Source: JBGSPQ01 sp964346765
Lineage (GTDB): Bacteria > Patescibacteriota > Gracilibacteria > UBA1369
Direction of reading: 5' to 3'
Length of the DNA: 64,000 nucleotides
Assembly (NCBI GenBank): GCA_964346765.1
Contig: CAYFWB010000001.1
Location: 186,001 to 250,000 of the forward strand
Shown in pieces: positions 26,347 through 35,649 of the stretch (positions within the stretch are counted from its first letter, which is position 1; every line of letters starts with the position of its first letter). Below the pieces are notes generated by a model. It searched no databases. It was not told the DNA's origin and saw only the letters and a program-made list of their open reading frames with translations. Made by a program: the position numbers and the translations under genes.

Positions 26347-29300
26347 TTAAGTTGCTTGGCCTGCTCCTCCGGTTTTTCCACCTTCTCCGGGGGAAGTCAT
26401 TCTGTTATCAGGAGGAATAGTGGGTTCAGGAGTTGTTGATCCGCTTTCTCCTCCGGTTTCGGCCCCGGGGCCTGCTTCCGGCTTTGGTTCTCCTCCACCA
26501 CCTCCACCCGGTGGATGATCACTTGGCGAAGTTTCGAAGGTTTGCGTCCCCACACCTGTCAGACCGAGAGAAAATGCGCCATGCGTTCTGGTTGCAACTG
26601 TTGTTACGTCAGCGGCAGCGCTACTAACCGAGCCTGTTGATATTGCATCTTTGATTTTTTGTTCTCTGAATATATGTATTCCCTCATTATATAATGTAGA
26701 AGGATTCTTACAGTATTCGTATACCCCGCTCATTAATAAAGTTTCTATTACGAAGTAATAATTTCCTATTTGAACTGCTTTTGCCGAGCGATTATCAATC
26801 ATTACCGTAATGCCCTTCAGTTGTGCAGTACGAATTTTTTCGGCAATTTTTCTAAATTGATTAATCGCGGCGTCAAGGTCTCCATTGTTGAAATCAACTT
26901 TCTGTCCTTTCTCTAGCGCATTGTAGGCGCCGATAAGTTTTTCAAAATATTCAGTCCCGATTATGTCAATTAGAGGATTTGGTACTTCTCCTTTTTTACC
27001 CATGTAAAAAAGTTTTTTAGCCAGTCTGCTCTGTAGGAATTCTTTGTTACCTGTTGGTATTTCGCTGTGTTGTTCTAATAGCATCTTGCCAATCCAATGT
27101 TGTGTTTCAGTTAGTGTAGATCCATTTGTACTTAAGAATTGTCCATAGTTGAATCCAGGTGCAAATTGATTTAATTCATTATTTTGGCCGGATAAAGCAG
27201 GTACTGTCCTAATGCCGTCAATATTATAAGTGCCAACAGCTGTAAATAGACTCTGTCCTCCCATCATTTCCTGTGGTTTGTTGGAAACGGTCTGTTTTAG
27301 GTCACTTGAAAACTGACGTGCCAGAACTTCTGCTGTGATATGCGGGGGAATGTCTTCATGCCGTAATTTAAGGTTTTCAATTTGTCTTTTGAAAAAAGGT
27401 GTGAATACAGCTTTTTCGGCCCAATCAATTCTTTTCTTAATCGTGGTCTTTCTGTCTCTGATTTGTTCTTCACTCATACTCTTTTGGAACAATTTCTCCT
27501 TGAATAAAATAAGCTGATCTACTGTTATAGTCGGATTTTCGTTCTTGATTAAATTGTCGAGTCGTTCTATTGATTGCTGATTTGGGTTAGTCGTCAATTG
27601 TCGATATTCCCATGGGTGGTTGGTAATAAATTTATCCGGATTTACGAGTAGATTATTAATGTCTATTTCTTCGCCTAACATTATAGGTAGATCTAGCGCT
27701 CTGTCAGATTGAGTAATGCTGGCTTGAAGAACCGCCCTTTCTTGTGATAAAGCAAGAATTTCTGGTGGGGGTGTTTCGGATGTGGCAAATGTCGTCCTTT
27801 GTTCTGGGGGCAAAGCCATATATTGATCAAATGTCATTATGTTACTTTGTTGTTTATTATTTCTTGGTCCTCTGAATCTTACGCTGTTATTCAAATCTCT
27901 TTCTCTGTTGTATCTGCTTTCAAAATAATTCTTATTGTAATCTGAAAGTTCACCGACCTTGCGATTTGGATTGTCGGTTATTGCAATTGCAGTATGTTGG
28001 ACGGCGCCGTCAATTGTTCCCGGGTAAAATGCGTCAAATCTTTTTATATGGAGTTGGGTAAGTCCCGCTGTTGTTGAAATAAGGATTTTATTTCTTTTTA
28101 ATATAGCTGAATTATTTTCCATCTTTGAGTCAATCAATACTCTGAAGTTTTCTACTTCAGTTGGTTCTATTGCGTACATTTTTGTTTCCGGATCAATTGT
28201 TAGATTCAGGTGATGCTTGGCGAATTCTTTTTGCAGATTACTGAATTCGATTTGACTGGGTGGATTGAAAACATCCATTTGCATTCTGGCAGGTTGTTCT
28301 CTTCCAATCATTCTTTGTAACTGATCACCGGAGAATTCTCTCGAGATCAATTGATCACTGGCATCCATGGTTTCGGCTGATACTTCAATATCAATACCCG
28401 GATATCTGCTTTCTATATAGCGAATCATTTCCTGTTCCTGTTGCATTTGTCTGTCACTGATTCTGTGACGTAGTTCTCTTTTTATTTCGATTTTATTGCC
28501 GACAACGAACCCGATTCGCCCATACATAGCTACTGTAACCGCTACTAATGCCGGGGTACCGGCGGCCGCCGCGGCCGCCATAATAGTAAGCTTGATAGGA
28601 TCGACGGAGCCACCGATGCCCCATTCTGAAATAACGCTTGAATCGTCGACTACATATCTTTGAGTAACCGTTTCAAGTGAATTTTTTAGGTTTTGTTCAT
28701 AAAAGTTAACTAGTTCTCTGTCTGTCCAGTGCATGTTGAACTGGACTTCAATCATATATTCACCAACACCTGCAGGAAGGCTTCTGATCTCTCTGGCTTT
28801 TTCCGCCTCATTGGGAGCGGCTTCAACGCTGGCATAACCAGTTTCCGCTAATTGTTTTTCCATCATTAACTGATATCTGTTTTCTGAATTTTGTTTTTGT
28901 CCTCCTTCAACGTAAATATGTGGTCCAAGATAGATATCCGTAAGATTGAAAGCCATGGAGCTTCCAACACCGGTGCCGAATCGTACATATTCCTGGTAAT
29001 TGCTATTTGGCGCACCTTTACTGGTCCATCTAAAGCCACCTCTAATACCTGCCGCAAATTTGAATCCGGGAACTGTGGCGCCAATACCGCCCTGGATTTC
29101 CGCGGCCCATTGTTCTGTAAGCGGTATTTCCTGACTGGCCATTACACCTATCAACGGTTCACCCGTTTGCAGGTCTATTGCAAAACCTACTTTTAAATTG
29201 AATCCCCCTATCTTGACTACGCTCTTGCTTAAGCCAAGCATAACTTTACCGGTATTTGTATCAACGCCAGCATTGATGTCGAAAAGATTGTTAGGCTGTT

Positions 29301-32118
29301 CAAATTGCTGGTCCAATTGTTCAACTGCGGTTTTTATTTCTTCTTCCGTTGGTTTTGGATTTGGATTTGTTGCCAATACTCCCTGTATCGCTTCTCTGGT
29401 TGCGGGATGTCTGGCACCTGAAAGAATTTCGTTTAAATTGACCCATTCTGTTGGTGTTTCCGCTCTTTCCACTCTGCCTTCGGCCATTTGTCTGGTAGCT
29501 AGGTAACCGTCCGAAACAAGCGCTCTTACATGTTCATCGTGTGGTGATCCCAAAGGGGGTAAATCGGGTGTTATACTATAGTATGCAAGTGTGGCGTCCA
29601 TGAATTCGGGCTGTGGGTTGCAGTATTTGGGGTCGAGTCCATATCTTTTTGCCAAATCTTCTTTATGGGTACGGATATGTTCATTGTTTTCACCTTCTGG
29701 ATAGGGAAGGGAATTAAAATTAATTAAAGCTCTTCTTGTATAAGAGTTGAGTTCATTAACCATAAGATTTCTATCTAGATGTCCTTCGACTGATGCGTTA
29801 TATTTGATCATTCTGTAAGCAGTGGCATCGGACATTTCTTTTCTAAAGTATGTTCTTTCATCTTCGTCATATACCCAGCCGTAAACTCCACTGGCTTTTT
29901 CATAACTGGTTCCTGCCACATCTTCTAAGGCTTGAGATTCTTGCGGATGGAAAATCTTTTGTAAATATATTTCTTCAGCCGAAGGCCTGGTTGCAGGTCT
30001 TTCAAAAAGTCTTCCCTGTTCTGCGGCTTCTTCTCTTGCTTCAGCTTTCCTTTCTTTTGTTTCTTCTTCTCTTTCCATCGTGTTTTCGGCTGTTTCAACG
30101 TTTAAGCTTGAATCAAGTCGCATAATCCCGTCTAATATTAAGGCACATCCTTCCATTATATTTTTCATTTCCGCTTTTTTGCTGCCTCTCATATGATCTT
30201 CCATCCCGGGTTCAAAGTCTTCCTTATTATCTTCGAACCATTCATATTGCTCTTGAGTAAGATTTGTATTAGGCGCTCTTCCGGCATCAATGTTTTTTGA
30301 AACTTTGTAGGCAATTTGTTGATAGATCCATTCTTCGCGAAAATCGTCATAATCATTATTGGTTCCGTCATGACTTTTATAAATAACGATATCGTAATTA
30401 TCAAAAGCATCCAATAGATCTTCAAAATTAATTAGGTCATTGTCTCCTTGATCAATGGTGTTTTCAATGATCTGTCTTGCTTTATGTATGGGGATATTGA
30501 ATAGATTTAAACCCTTCATAATCCTTTCTTTTCCTTCAAATTTGCCATTCCAATAATATTTCCATAATTCTGTATCACTAACAATGTCTGAGATCTTATC
30601 TCTGACGTGAATGCTTTTATTGTCAATCATTGTTTTGTAAAGACGAAGATATGTATTGTAATCTTCGTCAGATCTTTTAATCATTTCGGCGGTTCTTCTG
30701 CGTCTCGCCTCTACTCTTGATGTTCTTTTCTGTTGCTCTATATTTGCTTTTTTTATCCTTGGGTTTTTGCCGCGGGGCATTGTGATCCATACATTTAGCT
30801 TGTCACTGCCATTTGTCGACTTAAGAAGTTCGGCTAACGTCTTAACGTCTTCGGGATTTGAGGGGTCGTAACCTTTTTTTTCAAGAATTGCCTGTGGGGA
30901 ATTTTCTTCCGGGTTTGATTCTTTGCTTGTTTTTACTGTAAACTCAGTTCCTCTTGGTATTGAACCGGTGCACATGACAGTTCTGGCAATGTCTTTCCAG
31001 GATACATTTTCTTTTACACGGAAATATCCCATTGGTCTTTTGTCGGTCATTTCTTCAGGGGGCTGGGGACCTTTTCTGCTTTCGGGGGCAGGTGTGAATC
31101 TAATGTCATCTTTCGCATAAATTTTGACTGCTTCATTAGGTTTACCTCCTTCGGTATAAATCCATTTTTCACCATTATATTTCGCACTTGCGCTTGTGTT
31201 AGTGGCAGAGCGCCTGATAGTAATTTTGTCATCAGGTTGTGCATTTGGGTATAATTCATAGACAGTTAATTTTCTTTGTTCTTCCAGTAGTTTGCCTCCA
31301 TCCGCACCTTGCTGGCCGAAAGCTTTATTTCTAGTCTTTTGCCCTTGTTTTTCTTTTTGAAGTCTTTTTTGTTCGGCTTCTTCGGCGGCGTTGTCAATTG
31401 TTCTCATCCTCGCACCGGCTTGGCTTGTTTCGGGTTTTGCTGGTGGAGTTACGTCTATTGCCACTCCTTCTCCGGCGCTGGTTCTTTCAATTTTTTGCTG
31501 TGTTTCTGTACGCCTTGCTTGGGCTTGCCTAATTTTGGTATCTATTTCTACCGGCGGCGCGCCCTGATTAATGGAAACGCCTTGTTCGGCACCCAGTTCA
31601 AGCAGATTGCCCTTGCTGTCTCTGAAGGCGAAATACCAGTTGTTGTCATTGTGTTTTTCAAGGAAGACCTTTTTATAAGGGCCTTTGCCGTCGCTGGTTT
31701 CTGTAGTCAAGGTTTTTTCCCAAAATTTATCAAACGTAATGTCTATATTCTTTTGTTTTAATTTCGGTTTAAGGTTTTTGTTGTAGTTTTTTTCCATTCT
31801 TGTTAGCAGACTTTTACCGGTGATATCTTTTACATCGATTTCTTTTGCCAACTGTTTTGATGTCTTTAATGCGTTGCTGTTCCACTCGGCTTCAAATTCG
31901 GTTTTCTTTGTTTCATCCAGTTTTTCGGTGAATGATTTGTGTCCGTGGGTTTCGGGTGTTTCTTGGGTTTCAGCACTTTCCAGACTACTGCCTTCTCTGC
32001 TGGAGCTTCTGCCAGCTGATAAATGCACCAGCCTGTTTTGGCTGAATATATTAAATGCGCTGATTTGCGCGTTGGCGCTAAGTCGTGCCGAGATCATGTT
32101 TTTTAAAAGTTTTTGCAT
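26347..32118 (-). CDS. Giant hypothetical protein (1923 residues)
   Basis: No function recognised. Unlike its secreted neighbour it has very few Cys and no clear signal peptide. Residues 1-330 are polar and mixed. Residues 330-850 are rich in Glu/Arg/Lys helices (REEAAEQGRLFERPATRPS). Residues about 985-1140 are a Gly-rich beta segment with alternating strands (VGFAIDLQTGEPLIGVMAS, IQGGIGATVPGFKFAAGIRGG) that reads like a beta-barrel or beta-solenoid. One Ala-rich hydrophobic stretch near 1180-1210 (LTIMAAAAAAGTPALVAVTV) may enter the membrane. The C-terminal 70 residues are Gly/Pro/Thr-rich and disordered. It lies between the 192-residue and 62-residue genes with 9- and 16-nt gaps. Confidence 0.75.
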   Translation of the reverse strand: MQKLLKNMISARLSANAQISAFNIFSQNRLVHLSAGRSSSREGSSLESAETQETPETHGHKSFTEKLDETKKTEFEAEWNSNALKTSKQLAKEIDVKDITGKSLLTRMEKNYNKNLKPKLKQKNIDITFDKFWEKTLTTETSDGKGPYKKVFLEKHNDNNWYFAFRDSKGNLLELGAEQGVSINQGAPPVEIDTKIRQAQARRTETQQKIERTSAGEGVAIDVTPPAKPETSQAGARMRTIDNAAEEAEQKRLQKEKQGQKTRNKAFGQQGADGGKLLEEQRKLTVYELYPNAQPDDKITIRRSATNTSASAKYNGEKWIYTEGGKPNEAVKIYAKDDIRFTPAPESRKGPQPPEEMTDKRPMGYFRVKENVSWKDIARTVMCTGSIPRGTEFTVKTSKESNPEENSPQAILEKKGYDPSNPEDVKTLAELLKSTNGSDKLNVWITMPRGKNPRIKKANIEQQKRTSRVEARRRRTAEMIKRSDEDYNTYLRLYKTMIDNKSIHVRDKISDIVSDTELWKYYWNGKFEGKERIMKGLNLFNIPIHKARQIIENTIDQGDNDLINFEDLLDAFDNYDIVIYKSHDGTNNDYDDFREEWIYQQIAYKVSKNIDAGRAPNTNLTQEQYEWFEDNKEDFEPGMEDHMRGSKKAEMKNIMEGCALILDGIMRLDSSLNVETAENTMEREEETKERKAEAREEAAEQGRLFERPATRPSAEEIYLQKIFHPQESQALEDVAGTSYEKASGVYGWVYDEDERTYFRKEMSDATAYRMIKYNASVEGHLDRNLMVNELNSYTRRALINFNSLPYPEGENNEHIRTHKEDLAKRYGLDPKYCNPQPEFMDATLAYYSITPDLPPLGSPHDEHVRALVSDGYLATRQMAEGRVERAETPTEWVNLNEILSGARHPATREAIQGVLATNPNPKPTEEEIKTAVEQLDQQFEQPNNLFDINAGVDTNTGKVMLGLSKSVVKIGGFNLKVGFAIDLQTGEPLIGVMASQEIPLTEQWAAEIQGGIGATVPGFKFAAGIRGGFRWTSKGAPNSNYQEYVRFGTGVGSSMAFNLTDIYLGPHIYVEGGQKQNSENRYQLMMEKQLAETGYASVEAAPNEAEKAREIRSLPAGVGEYMIEVQFNMHWTDRELVNFYEQNLKNSLETVTQRYVVDDSSVISEWGIGGSVDPIKLTIMAAAAAAGTPALVAVTVAMYGRIGFVVGNKIEIKRELRHRISDRQMQQEQEMIRYIESRYPGIDIEVSAETMDASDQLISREFSGDQLQRMIGREQPARMQMDVFNPPSQIEFSNLQKEFAKHHLNLTIDPETKMYAIEPTEVENFRVLIDSKMENNSAILKRNKILISTTAGLTQLHIKRFDAFYPGTIDGAVQHTAIAITDNPNRKVGELSDYNKNYFESRYNRERDLNNSVRFRGPRNNKQQSNIMTFDQYMALPPEQRTTFATSETPPPEILALSQERAVLQASITQSDRALDLPIMLGEEIDINNLLVNPDKFITNHPWEYRQLTTNPNQQSIERLDNLIKNENPTITVDQLILFKEKLFQKSMSEEQIRDRKTTIKKRIDWAEKAVFTPFFKRQIENLKLRHEDIPPHITAEVLARQFSSDLKQTVSNKPQEMMGGQSLFTAVGTYNIDGIRTVPALSGQNNELNQFAPGFNYGQFLSTNGSTLTETQHWIGKMLLEQHSEIPTGNKEFLQSRLAKKLFYMGKKGEVPNPLIDIIGTEYFEKLIGAYNALEKGQKVDFNNGDLDAAINQFRKIAEKIRTAQLKGITVMIDNRSAKAVQIGNYYFVIETLLMSGVYEYCKNPSTLYNEGIHIFREQKIKDAISTGSVSSAAADVTTVATRTHGAFSLGLTGVGTQTFETSPSDHPPGGGGGGEPKPEAGPGAETGGESGSTTPEPTIPPDNRMTSPGEGGKTGGAGQAT

Positions 32119-32127
32119 GGTATCAAG

Positions 32128-32706
32128 TTATGATAAACGAGTAGGAGGTGGCGGTAGATTTGGATTTGCCGCCCGCAAATCACTAAGCAAGCTTTCAAGT
32201 GAAGCTATTGTGTTATTTATTTCCGCTTGTCTGTTTTGTTCGTATTTTGCGTCCTGGGGTAGTTTTGCTTCATAAGAAGCAACGTTGAAAAAAGAATTTA
32301 CGTCGATTTTTGTCTTGTCTCCTTTAAAAAAATTTAGCAGTCCTTCAATGATGGCTACAGTGCTACACTGCTGGTCGCTGAGGTAATTCCATAAGTCGAT
32401 AAAGTTTTTATCGGGTGCAAGATGGTTACCCAATGAATTGCGAATTCTCTGGGCATACTCTCTTTGTTGTCCCGGGTCTCCGGGGAAAGCGCTTTCAGCA
32501 AGTTTTATAAACTGTTCTTCTATGGCTTTTTCTGTCGATTTGGGAGTGTTGTTTTCCGGTTGTTTAAATTGTGTTCTGGCATTTACCTCCTGCCATTCAA
32601 TTTGAGCATTCGGTTTGTTGGCTGTTTCTACACTGCCGGGTTGGCCGAGATTTTGATATAATAATCGGTTTTCGGAAACAAGAATTTTTGTGTTTTTGTT
32701 CAGCAT
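32128..32706 (-). CDS. Hypothetical protein, first gene of the giant-protein operon
   Basis: Unknown 192-residue soluble protein. The N-terminal 70 residues are polar and probably disordered; 70-150 is helical (IEEQFIKLAESAFP, then YAQRIRNSLGNHLAP...FIDLWNYLSDQ); the end has a helix followed by a Pro-rich tail (NPNLPPPPTRLS). Its early segment SENRLLYQNLG loosely echoes SQNRLVHLSAG near the start of the 1923-residue protein, so the two may share an N-terminal sorting or docking element. It is the promoter-proximal gene of the unit. Confidence 0.65.
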   Translation of the reverse strand: MLNKNTKILVSENRLLYQNLGQPGSVETANKPNAQIEWQEVNARTQFKQPENNTPKSTEKAIEEQFIKLAESAFPGDPGQQREYAQRIRNSLGNHLAPDKNFIDLWNYLSDQQCSTVAIIEGLLNFFKGDKTKIDVNSFFNVASYEAKLPQDAKYEQNRQAEINNTIASLESLLSDLRAANPNLPPPPTRLS

Positions 32707-32734
32707 TTGTTTTTGGTTTTATTTTTATCTGATA

Positions 32735-32763
32735 ATTATAGCAAAAAAGCTGGTGGCGGTCAA
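32735..32763 (-). promoter_or_regulatory. Near-consensus promoter of the giant-protein operon
   Basis: Minus strand TTGACC (32763-32758), a 17-nt spacer ending in TGC, and a perfect TATAAT (32740-32735). The TGn makes it an extended -10 as well. It is one of the best promoters in the window. Confidence 0.85.
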
Positions 32764-32765
32764 AC

Positions 32766-32794
32766 TTGCAAGTCCGGGTTTTGATATGTAGATT
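32766..32794 (+). promoter_or_regulatory. Probable promoter of tpiA, back to back with the operon promoter
   Basis: TTGCAA (32766-32771), a 17-nt spacer and TAGATT (32789-32794). Its -35 is 2 nt from the -35 of the divergent giant-protein promoter. Confidence 0.5.
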
Positions 32795-32829
32795 GAAATT
32801 GAAAAATTTATATTCTTTTTTCCGATTAA

Positions 32830-33510
32830 ATGAAGCTTCCGGTTATTGTGGTCAACTTTAAAACTTACTCTACTGCCAGCGGTGAAAATGCTCTCGTTCT
32901 GGCCAGGTTGCACTCTAAAGTCTCCAGGGAAACCGGTGTTGGTATCGCGGTGGCGGTTCAGGCGGCGGATCTTAGAATGATCGCTTCGGAAGTTGATATT
33001 CCGGTGTTGGCTCAGCATTTTGATTTTTCGGATGAAGGATCTTACACGGGGCATATTACTCCTCACTCAGTTAAGGCTTCGGGTGCTTTCGGTTCGATTT
33101 TGAATCATTCGGAAAAAAGGCTTTCATTGGATGATATTGAAGAGTCTATTGATCTGGCGAGAAGACTTGGACTTTATACTATCGCATGCGCGGATACGGC
33201 TTATACGGGCAATGCTCTGGCTAAATTGGATCCGAATTTGGTGGCGGTGGAGCCTCCGGAGTTGATCGGTGGTAATGTTTCCGTCTGTGAATCCAATCCG
33301 CAATTGGTTAAAGATTCGGTAGAGATGATCGGTAAAGGTAAGGTGCTGGTGGGCGCGGGGGTGAAAGACAAGCGGGATGTTCATGCCGCCCTTCATTTGG
33401 GAGCGAGCGGGGTTTTGGTTGCGTCCGGAGTTACGCGAGCGGTGGATCCGGAAAAAGCTTTAAGAGATCTTGTGGCGGGGGTAAAAGAACCTTATTCGGG
33501 CAATGGTTGA
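32830..33510 (+). CDS. tpiA: Triosephosphate isomerase, archaeal-type
   Basis: Interconverts dihydroxyacetone phosphate and glyceraldehyde-3-phosphate. At 226 residues it is about 25 shorter than ordinary bacterial enzymes. Its motifs are those of the archaeal class: VNFKTY near the start (catalytic Lys), LNHSEKR (electrophilic His), VAVEPPELIG (catalytic Glu) and the phosphate-gripping GAGVKD and GASGVLVASG. The usual bacterial AYEPVWAIGTG is absent. It is preceded by its own promoter and followed by hpf. The archaeal form suggests an old transfer or deep inheritance. Confidence 0.92.
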   Translation: MKLPVIVVNFKTYSTASGENALVLARLHSKVSRETGVGIAVAVQAADLRMIASEVDIPVLAQHFDFSDEGSYTGHITPHSVKASGAFGSILNHSEKRLSLDDIEESIDLARRLGLYTIACADTAYTGNALAKLDPNLVAVEPPELIGGNVSVCESNPQLVKDSVEMIGKGKVLVGAGVKDKRDVHAALHLGASGVLVASGVTRAVDPEKALRDLVAGVKEPYSGNG

Positions 33511-33516
33511 TGAGAG

Positions 33517-33545
33517 TGGACAAAAAGTATATTATTTTTTAGATT
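33517..33545 (+). promoter_or_regulatory. Possible promoter of hpf
   Basis: TGGACA (33517-33522), a 17-nt spacer and TAGATT (33540-33545). The leader would be about 20 nt. Both hexamers are off consensus. Confidence 0.4.
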
Positions 33546-33572
33546 TAGTTTTAATTATTTAATCAAAATAAC

Positions 33573-34154
33573 ATGCAGGTAAAGATTCATGAAAAAAACT
33601 TAACTTTAAGTGAAGCGCAAAGTGATTACATCATTCAAAAAATTGATCATCTGGGCAATTTGGAAGAGCGGGTTGACGATGAATCCACAAAAGTAAAAGT
33701 TGAAGTGGGAACTAATAAAACTAAAACTTCGGATAGAAAGTTAAGCTTGCAGGTAACTATGTTTGTGCCCAACGCCGTAATTAGGGCGGAAGTGAAAGCA
33801 TTGACTCCGGAAGAGGGGATTGATCTGGCGGAAGAGAAATTGAGAAAGCAGATTGAGCGGTATAAAACCAAGAAAAATAGAAGAGATAAGAAAGGACAGT
33901 GGATTCCGGCTTCAACACTTGAACAGATCAGTGCAACTCAGGAAAGCTTGGCGGATATTTCCGCTTTGGCCAAACGAAAGCAGTTTCAACTTGATCCGAT
34001 GCATGAGGAAGAGGCGATTGAACAGCTTGAACTTTTGGGACATGATTTTTACGCTTTTAGAAATAGAGAAAATGACAGGGTTAATGTTGTTTACAGAAGA
34101 GAAGACGGAACTTACGGTTTGTTGGATTTCGGCGAGAAAGAAGATCGACAATAA
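33573..34154 (+). CDS. hpf: Ribosome hibernation promoting factor, long form
   Basis: Binds the decoding centre of idle 30S subunits and, in its long form, drives 70S pairing into 100S dimers. The S30AE domain covers about 1-100 (MQVKIHEKNLTLSEAQSDYI, with VTMFVPNAVIRAEVKALTPEEGIDLAEEKL split across 63-93). The dimerising C-terminal domain is at about 135-185 (KRKQFQLDPMHEEEAIEQLE, then DFYAFRN and VVYRREDGTYGLL). The length of 193 residues marks the long type. It is followed 10 nt later by the O-antigen-ligase-like gene. Confidence 0.93.
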   Translation: MQVKIHEKNLTLSEAQSDYIIQKIDHLGNLEERVDDESTKVKVEVGTNKTKTSDRKLSLQVTMFVPNAVIRAEVKALTPEEGIDLAEEKLRKQIERYKTKKNRRDKKGQWIPASTLEQISATQESLADISALAKRKQFQLDPMHEEEAIEQLELLGHDFYAFRNRENDRVNVVYRREDGTYGLLDFGEKEDRQ

Positions 34155-34164
34155 TTAATAAAAT

Positions 34165-35640
34165 ATGATTTTGGAGATTGTCTTTGCGACCGCGGTAATT
34201 GCATATTTTATTTTCGCTTTGTTTAAGTTTGAATGGGCTTTGACCGTTTTCCCTTTATTGATACCCTTTTATTTGTTCAGGGTTTCCGTCGCGGGGATTC
34301 CTTTAACATTGCCGGAGGCTGTTATTTATGCGATGGGGTTGGCGGCTTCCATTAATTTTATTAGAAATAATTTTTTGGCTTCGAAATGGTTGGATAATGT
34401 TTTTGGCAAATTGGAGCACGCCGTGTTAAGAAAGAAAAATTTTTTTAGTCGCTATAAGAGTTTATTGATCGTGCTTTTTTTGTTTGTTACTGCGGCGTTT
34501 TTGAGTTTGGCGGTGGCGCGGGGGAAAATGGTTTTTTATGATGGACAGACGTTTGAAGGGATACGTGCCGCGCTGGGTATTTTGAAAGGATGGATAATTG
34601 CGCCTATAATATTATTATTGCTTTATTTGGCGGCTATCCCGAATAACAATAGATTGTTGGACACATTGAATTTTTACGGACTTTCTGCCGTAATACTTTC
34701 TGTGTGGGCTCTTTTTCAGGTTTCAACCGATGGGTACACCACTTTGGACGCCAGAGCTTCGGGGCCGTTTGAATCGGCTAATTATCTGTCTTTGTATATT
34801 GTGCCGGCTTTAATTTACGTGATGATTCGAATTAAAGAATTGATTTTGCCTTTGTCGGCTGAAGAAAAACGTCATTTTTGGCAGATTCTGAAGACGAGAG
34901 ATAATGTTAAAGAGGGTCATCCGGAAATTTCTTTGTTTATTCTGGCTTTTTTGATATTGTTTTTGGCTTTGCTGGCGACAAAATCGTATGCAGGGATGAT
35001 CGCGGCTTTTACGGGTACTGTGTTTTATTTTGTATTGGAATTTTTGGAGTTTCGGAGCAGGAATAAAGAAAATAAAAATCCCTGGAGGTTTATAGCGGCG
35101 TTTTTGGTTTTTATTGTTTTGATAGCAAGCGTGGTCTTTTTTATCGATCCTGGAAAATGGCAGGCGATGTTTCGTTTTGATGAAAGAAATTCTTCAAGTG
35201 TGAGAATGGAAGTTTACGAAGTGAGCGCTGGATTGATTGAAGAGAATTGGCTTACTGGAATAGGCATGGGGCATTATGAAGCTTATTATAAGCAGGAGGC
35301 GGCAAGATTGCTTGGACATGAACCTTATGAACTGAATATGTTGCATCCGCATAACCTGTTTTTGGCTATGTGGCTGAATTTGGGGCTTTTGGGTTTGGGC
35401 GCTTTTATTGCTCTTTTGGTTTTAAGTTATAAAAGGAGCGCTTTTCATTTTAAGAATTTTGCTTCATCCAAAATTAATAGCGGCGCGAAGTTGAGGGTGC
35501 TGGCATGTTCTATTTTAACGGGAGTTTTGATTTACGGTTTTTTTGATATGCCGTTTTTTAAGAATGATCTGGCGATTTTATTTTGGATTTTGGTAGCGGT
35601 GATTTTCGCGTCTGATCAGGAAGAAATTGTAGCGGTTTAA
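34165..35640 (+). CDS. O-antigen ligase/polymerase-like membrane protein
   Basis: Polytopic membrane protein of 491 residues with about ten to twelve hydrophobic segments. A large outward loop carries ERNSSSVRMEVYEVSAGLI..NWLTGIGMGHYE, followed by LHPHNLFLAMWLNLGLLG, which fits the Wzy_C (WaaL/Wzy) signature in which the loop Arg and His are needed for glycan transfer. It would polymerise or transfer polyprenyl-linked glycans to a surface acceptor. WecA/TagO-type transferase (38356) and ManC (58743) elsewhere in the window fit a glycan pathway. Substrate is unknown. Confidence 0.8.
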   Translation: MILEIVFATAVIAYFIFALFKFEWALTVFPLLIPFYLFRVSVAGIPLTLPEAVIYAMGLAASINFIRNNFLASKWLDNVFGKLEHAVLRKKNFFSRYKSLLIVLFLFVTAAFLSLAVARGKMVFYDGQTFEGIRAALGILKGWIIAPIILLLLYLAAIPNNNRLLDTLNFYGLSAVILSVWALFQVSTDGYTTLDARASGPFESANYLSLYIVPALIYVMIRIKELILPLSAEEKRHFWQILKTRDNVKEGHPEISLFILAFLILFLALLATKSYAGMIAAFTGTVFYFVLEFLEFRSRNKENKNPWRFIAAFLVFIVLIASVVFFIDPGKWQAMFRFDERNSSSVRMEVYEVSAGLIEENWLTGIGMGHYEAYYKQEAARLLGHEPYELNMLHPHNLFLAMWLNLGLLGLGAFIALLVLSYKRSAFHFKNFASSKINSGAKLRVLACSILTGVLIYGFFDMPFFKNDLAILFWILVAVIFASDQEEIVAV

Positions 35641-35649
35641 ATTTTAATT

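Noticed and set aside
31820..32275. Long plus-strand open frame opposite the giant-protein genes
   Set aside because: It is antisense to well-supported coding sequence of two genes, has no promoter or family match, and its composition follows the reverse frame.
20938..32706. Giant genes as a contact-dependent toxin or polymorphic toxin system
   Set aside because: No RHS/YD repeats, haemagglutinin repeats, toxin C-terminus or immunity gene could be read in the sequence.
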